Assembly: GCA_030038955.1 (NCBI GenBank) | Contig: JASHQV010000158.1 | Coordinates: 1 to 8,782, forward strand | Direction of reading: 5' to 3' | Source of the DNA: Solirubrobacteraceae bacterium | GTDB taxonomy: Bacteria; Actinomycetota; Thermoleophilia; Solirubrobacterales; Solirubrobacteraceae | Length of the DNA stretch: 8,782 nucleotides | In this document: positions 6,692-8,782 of the stretch, one piece after another | Numbering within the stretch: position 1 is the first letter of the stretch | How the letters are laid out: the number at the start of each line of letters is the position of its first letter | Translations under genes and position numbers: made by a program | Notes under the pieces: generated by a model | What the model saw: only the letters and a program-made list of their open reading frames with translations | What the model was told of the DNA's origin: nothing | Databases searched by the model: none

Positions 6692-6714
6692 GCGCCGCGT
6701 CGCCAGTGACGCGG
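6676..6714 (+). terminator. Two overlapping GC-rich hairpins at the herA-like stop codon
   Basis: Hairpin A pairs CGCGGCG (6680-6686) with CGCCGCG (6693-6699). It can extend outward to 6676/6703 using two G-U pairs, giving up to 11 pairs with the TGA stop (6689-6691) in the 6-base loop. Hairpin B pairs CCGCGTC (6695-6701) with GACGCGG (6708-6714) around a 6-base loop. They share bases and cannot form together. No T-run follows, so this is not a classical intrinsic terminator. It could be a U-less terminator, a 3'-end stabiliser, or chance in GC-rich DNA. Confidence 0.35.
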
Positions 6715-6739
6715 GCACGTCGCCGCCCCCGTCGCTGTT

Positions 6740-6761
6740 GAGACGCCATCGAGACGCCGTA
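6740..6761. repeat. Two-copy imperfect 11-bp tandem repeat
   Basis: GAGACGCCATC (6740-6750) is followed directly by GAGACGCCGTA (6751-6761), matching at 9 of 11 positions. It lies between the herA-like stop and the start of the recognisable acetyltransferase fragment. It may be slippage in non-coding DNA; no function is apparent. Confidence 0.5.
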
Positions 6762-6763
6762 GC

Positions 6764-6912
6764 CTCGTCAGGGTGGTCGGGTTCTGCGCGGTCGCGGCGC
6801 CAGCGGTGACGACGACGCGGATCACGATGTCGCCGAGATTGCCGCCACCTACGCTGACTCGGACATCTGGAGACGGGGCGTCGGCCGGGCGTTGATCGAC
6901 CTCGCCGATGAG
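6764..6912 (+). pseudogene. Acetyltransferase (GNAT) fragment, frameshifted and truncated at both ends
   Basis: Two plus-strand frames together read as the middle of a GNAT N-acetyltransferase. One frame gives LVRVVGFCAVAAP (from about 6764 to 6802), a typical strand-4 segment. After an apparent one-base loss near 6800-6805, the other frame continues as SGDDDADHDVAEIAATYADS then DIWRRGVGRALIDLADEL, to about 6910. The WRRGVGRAL stretch matches the acetyl-CoA-binding motif A pattern (R/Q-x-x-G-x-G/A) of the superfamily. There is no start codon in the second frame before 6892, and a stop (TAG, 6760-6762) lies just upstream. The N-terminal third and everything after motif A are missing. It ends where the opposite-strand GNAT fragment ends. 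Assignment rests on recognising the family pattern by eye; a distant chance match cannot be excluded. Confidence 0.6.
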
Positions 6913-7112
6913 CTGATCCCCCAGCCAGACGGCGAATGGGGCGAAGCCGTAGCGCTCATCGTGCTCCAGGTAATGCCTGAGCTCCATGTCAACGCGTTCC
7001 GCGCCGTACGCTCCGCCCCACGCAGCCATCGTCTGCTCGTTCTGCAGCACCAGCGCGAAGGCGTCGCGGTCGTCGGGCACGAACGCCCGCAACATCAGGC
7101 GCCTCGTACGAA

Positions 7113-7217
7113 TCACGCGCCGAACGCTAGCTCGGGACCGCTCACGGCACACTCGGTCGGCAGCGTCGAGCGGAAGCAGTCCCGCTCTGCGGCTGCAGTC
7201 ATGAGCAGCATCGACAC
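7113..7217 (-). CDS. Possible small ORF (34 residues) between ywaF-like gene and GNAT remnant
   Basis: A GTG at 7217 is preceded, 9 bases upstream, by GAGGAG (7232-7227), one of the better Shine-Dalgarno matches in the window; it overlaps the TGA of the ywaF-like gene. The frame encodes 34 residues, beginning VSMLLMTAAAERDCF, and ends in a TGA (7115-7113) that overlaps the GTG of the GNAT fragment as GTGA. That chain of overlaps is what a translated operon looks like. Against it, the product matches nothing I recognise, has no clear structure, and an ORF of this size is easily due to chance at this GC content. Confidence 0.28.
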   Translation of the reverse strand: MSMLLMTAAAERDCFRSTLPTECAVSGPELAFGA

Positions 7218-7230
7218 GGAGAAGCGCTCC

Positions 7231-7971
7231 TCAGGTGTGAGACGGCATGCGGGAGCCGTGCCGCGGACGCGCCTCGGCGTCGACCGCGGCCCGCCGCCCA
7301 GCCAGCGAGATCCCGGCCCTGGTGAGCCCCTCGACCAGCAGCAGTATCACGATTCCGAAGCCCGCCGCCCCAGCGATGTACCACGGCCACGGCCCGAGCA
7401 CGCTCAGCACCGACGCGTGCACGGGCTTGGCGCGCAGGTACATGTAGTTGCCACCGGTGATCACGTCGGCCGTGCCGGCCACCGCCGCCCACAGCAGCGT
7501 GACCGCGAACGTACGCCACCAGGCGCCCGGCCGGGGCAGGATCCCAAGGCCGAACACGAGCACGCACGCGGCCACGATCGCGCCCACGTGATAGATGAAG
7601 TAGGTGAAGTAGAAGACGCTCGGGAACGCGTACGCGAGGTCCGGGGTGATCGTCGCCTGCAGCGTCGCCGTGAACGCCCAGAAGTAGGTCAGCTCCACGA
7701 GCCGTCGCCGGCGTGTCAGCAGCGCCGCGATCGACGTCACCGAGATCAGGTCGGTGAGCTGCAGTGGCAGCGTGTACTGGGTCGAGTAGATGCCCTCGAC
7801 GACGTCCGCCATGTACTCGCCGAACCAGCCGATGAAGATCGCCAGCGCGAGCACGCGGCACAGCCAGGTGGCGTACCGGCCGGGGTGGCGGCGCACGGTC
7901 CACACGCAGGCGACGGCCAGCAGGACCATGACGGCCAGCGCCGCGAGGTGCTGATCTGAGAACTGTCGCAC
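7231..7971 (-). CDS. YwaF / TIGR02206 family integral membrane protein
   Basis: A 246-residue membrane protein of unknown function in the YwaF (TIGR02206, TMEM164-related) family. Diagnostic stretches are LPLQLTDL (68-75, usually LPLHLCDL in this family), YFWAFTATLQATITPDLAYA (96-115), YFIYHVGA (124-131), and GGNYMYLRAKP (173-183) followed by LGPWPWYI (192-199). About seven helices can be placed: near 8-25, 37-56, 70-85, 94-107, 125-146, 153-171 and 196-214. The conserved histidine of LPLHL is a glutamine here (Q71), while the histidine of the helix-5 YH motif (H128) is kept. A charged C-terminal tail (225-246) is probably cytoplasmic. The start is GTG at 7971, with GCGGGA about 5 bases upstream. 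Molecular role is not established for bacterial members, and the neighbours do not suggest one. Confidence 0.87.
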   Translation of the reverse strand: MRQFSDQHLAALAVMVLLAVACVWTVRRHPGRYATWLCRVLALAIFIGWFGEYMADVVEGIYSTQYTLPLQLTDLISVTSIAALLTRRRRLVELTYFWAFTATLQATITPDLAYAFPSVFYFTYFIYHVGAIVAACVLVFGLGILPRPGAWWRTFAVTLLWAAVAGTADVITGGNYMYLRAKPVHASVLSVLGPWPWYIAGAAGFGIVILLLVEGLTRAGISLAGRRAAVDAEARPRHGSRMPSHT

Positions 7972-8190
7972 GCGATCCCGCCAGATCGTCGTCGGGCGCC
8001 GACGAGGCGCGCTGGCCGACCGGACTGAGACACATCGTATGGCGATCAGACGCGTCGCAGGGGCGCACCGCCACCTCCTGCTCGGAGGGCTCGTTCACGA
8101 GCTCATGCAGACGCTCTTTGGTCGTCTCTAGCTTCGTCGTGAGAACGCATCCGCCCAGCGGCGTACGGTCAGCGCGTGCGTGAGACGACG
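7972..8190. other. 219-base intergenic region upstream of the ywaF-like gene
   Basis: No gene is convincingly supported here. On the minus strand a TACGAT hexamer (8039-8034) agrees with TATAAT at four of six positions and lies about 60 bases before the ywaF-like start, so it could be its -10; no matching -35 is seen. A minus-strand frame near 8075-8147 reads like a charged helix (LETTKERLHELVNEPSEQEV) but has no good start or ribosome binding site. No tRNA fold or strong terminator was found. Confidence 0.4.
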
Positions 8191-8439
8191 TCAGTAGCGA
8201 CCGCCGGGGTCGCGCACCCGCGTCGGCGGCTGCTCGTCGTCGCGCGGAAGCGAGCGGCGGTGGTCGGTGGAGATGACCATCCAGAACACCGTCAGCACCA
8301 GCCCGATGCCGCCGACGATCATCAGGATCACCCCGACCGTCTGGATGTTCACGTCCTTGGTCGTGACCGTGATCGCGAATCGGAGCACGGCGCCTACGGC
8401 GATCAGGAACAGAGAGGTGCCCAGTCCCATGGGCTGCAT
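8191..8439 (-). CDS. DUF6458 family small membrane protein
   Basis: An 82-residue protein matching the actinobacterial DUF6458 pattern, a family of unknown function. The core reads MGLGTSLFLIAVGAVLRFAI, then a short loop containing VNIQTVGVILMIVGGIGLVL. It has two transmembrane helices (about 7-22 and 35-55) and a hydrophilic, arginine- and proline-rich tail (58-82). The ATG at 8439 is preferred because GGAGG (8454-8450) sits 10 bases upstream. The family consensus begins at the ATG at 8430 (MGLGTS), which would leave a 19-base spacing. It starts 5 bases after the transketolase stop, and its ribosome binding site lies inside the transketolase 3' end, so the two are probably co-transcribed. 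No functional link to transketolase is known to me. Confidence 0.85.
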   Translation of the reverse strand: MQPMGLGTSLFLIAVGAVLRFAITVTTKDVNIQTVGVILMIVGGIGLVLTVFWMVISTDHRRSLPRDDEQPPTRVRDPGGRY

Positions 8440-8444
8440 TTTGC

Positions 8445-8782
8445 CTACGCCTCCAGTCGTGCTCCAGCGAGCTGCCGCGCCGCCGCGACGATCGCCTCGG
8501 CGTCGATCCCGGCTGCATGCATCAGCTCCTGCGGCTTGCCGGAAGTGGGCATCTCGCGGACGGCAAGCTTGACCACGGGAGGCCGCGCGGCCTCGCTGGC
8601 CAGCGCGGCCAGGACAGCATCACCGAGGCCACCCTCGGGCCAGTGGTCCTCGACCGTGATGATGCCGCTGACCTCCGCGGCCATGGCTCGCAGCGCGTCG
8701 GCATCGATCGGCTTGAGCGAGTAGCAGTCGAGCACGCGGGCACCGATCCCGTCCGCCTTCAGCTGCTCGGCGGCGGTGACCG
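8445..8782 (-). CDS. tkt: Transketolase, C-terminal 112 residues (partial, runs off right edge)
   Basis: C-terminal end of a thiamine-diphosphate-dependent transketolase, which transfers two-carbon ketol units between sugar phosphates in the pentose phosphate pathway. The visible part is the third domain. VLDCYSLKPID leads into ITVEDHWPEGGLGDAVLAAL, then the conserved REMPTSGKPQELMHAAGID near the end. The TVEDH-x-x-EGG and SGKPxELM/L-x-x-x-GID pattern resembles the shorter animal/archaeal-type transketolases (human TKT has SGKPAELLKMFGID) more than the long E. coli TktA type. The C-terminal domain of E1-type ketoacid dehydrogenases is the main alternative, but the SGKP motif argues against it. 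The stop is TAG at 8447-8445. The thiamine-binding domains lie outside the window. Confidence 0.92.
   Translation of the reverse strand, partial: VTAAEQLKADGIGARVLDCYSLKPIDADALRAMAAEVSGIITVEDHWPEGGLGDAVLAALASEAARPPVVKLAVREMPTSGKPQELMHAAGIDAEAIVAAARQLAGARLEA

Larger units (their letters stand above)
6670..7116 (-). pseudogene. GNAT acetyltransferase N-terminal half, probably truncated
   Basis: From the GTG at 7116 the product begins VIRTRRLMLRAFVPDDRDAF, the usual N-terminus of the RimJ/RimL-like acetyltransferases. Similarity continues to FAVWLGDQLIGEV at about residue 74 (near position 6895). The expected remainder, a GYWL-type strand, the acetyl-CoA-binding R/Q-x-x-G-x-G/A motif and the C-terminal helices, is absent in all three minus-strand frames. 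The open frame runs on to a TAG at 6670-6672, giving 148 residues in total, but the last 74 or so are antisense to another GNAT fragment and overlap the herA-like 3' end by 22 bases. The protein could be made but should not bind acetyl-CoA. The start overlaps the stop of a possible small ORF as GTGA. It is most likely a decayed gene cut by rearrangement. Confidence 0.6.

Noticed and set aside
3944..6718. A 924-residue minus-strand open frame running antisense through the herA-like gene into the aminopeptidase
   Set aside because: Only its last 313 residues (from ATG 4885) match a protein family. The rest is low-complexity, rich in R, Q, H, D and A, typical of the mirror frame of a high-GC gene, and lies opposite a clearly coding ATPase.
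6892..7959. A 355-residue plus-strand open frame antisense to the ywaF-like gene
   Set aside because: Apart from its first 6-7 codons, which extend the GNAT fragment, it is arginine/histidine-rich antisense sequence opposite a well supported membrane protein.
8075..8147. Minus-strand helix-like frame reading LETTKERLHELVNEPSEQEV in the gap before the ywaF-like gene
   Set aside because: There is no suitable start codon with a ribosome binding site, third-position GC is weaker than in the neighbouring genes, and the frame runs on into an alternate frame of the ywaF-like gene.
7199..8518. A 439-residue minus-strand open frame across the ywaF-like and DUF6458 genes
   Set aside because: It is an alternate frame of two recognisable genes on the same strand, dominated by R, A, G and P, with no domain motif.
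1..8782. CRISPR arrays, tRNA genes, transposases, integrases or phage genes
   Set aside because: No regularly spaced repeats, no cloverleaf-like segments and no DDE or recombinase motifs were found on either strand when reading through.

Overview
The window is a high-GC bacterial chromosome segment, most likely from an actinobacterium. A Thermoleophilia/Solirubrobacterales-like lineage is my inference. The support is a metallo-beta-lactamase-fold gene placed directly upstream of hisS, a DUF6458 small membrane protein, GTG starts, and candidate leaderless promoters (TANNNT a few bases before ATG). No tRNA, rRNA, CRISPR array, transposase or phage gene is visible.

Layout. (1) Positions 1-1572, minus strand: a compact operon of an uncharacterised 124-residue two-helix membrane protein, then a metallo-beta-lactamase-fold hydrolase, then the N-terminal half of histidyl-tRNA synthetase, which runs off the left edge. 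The first two genes are coupled by a TGATG stop/start overlap. (2) 1721-3078, plus strand: a two-gene ABC-2-type exporter, ATPase then permease, overlapping by ATGA. It converges on the next block with only 6 bases between stop codons. (3) 3085-4885, minus strand: an M29/COG2309-type aminopeptidase followed by an overlapping glutamate formimidoyltransferase-like gene with an unclear start. (4) 4949-6691, plus strand: a complete HerA/DUF87-type hexameric ATPase, divergent from the aminopeptidase across a 63-base gap. Each of these two divergent genes has a -10-like hexamer placed as expected for leaderless transcription. (5) 6692-7217: a decayed patch with two acetyltransferase (GNAT) fragments on opposite strands, each truncated where it meets the other near 6890-6910, plus one possible small ORF. 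(6) 7231-8782, minus strand: a YwaF/TIGR02206 integral membrane protein, a 219-base gap, a DUF6458 membrane protein, and the C-terminal end of a transketolase running off the right edge.

Most of the window is housekeeping or ordinary accessory content: translation (hisS), central carbon metabolism (transketolase), peptide and amino-acid turnover (aminopeptidase, formimidoyltransferase) and export. The items most worth a second look are the opposed acetyltransferase remnants, the solitary HerA-type ATPase with no NurA or known defence partner beside it, and the paired leaderless promoter arrangement. I do not see convincing evidence for a new multi-gene system. The long open frames antisense to herA, the aminopeptidase and ywaF are high-GC shadows.
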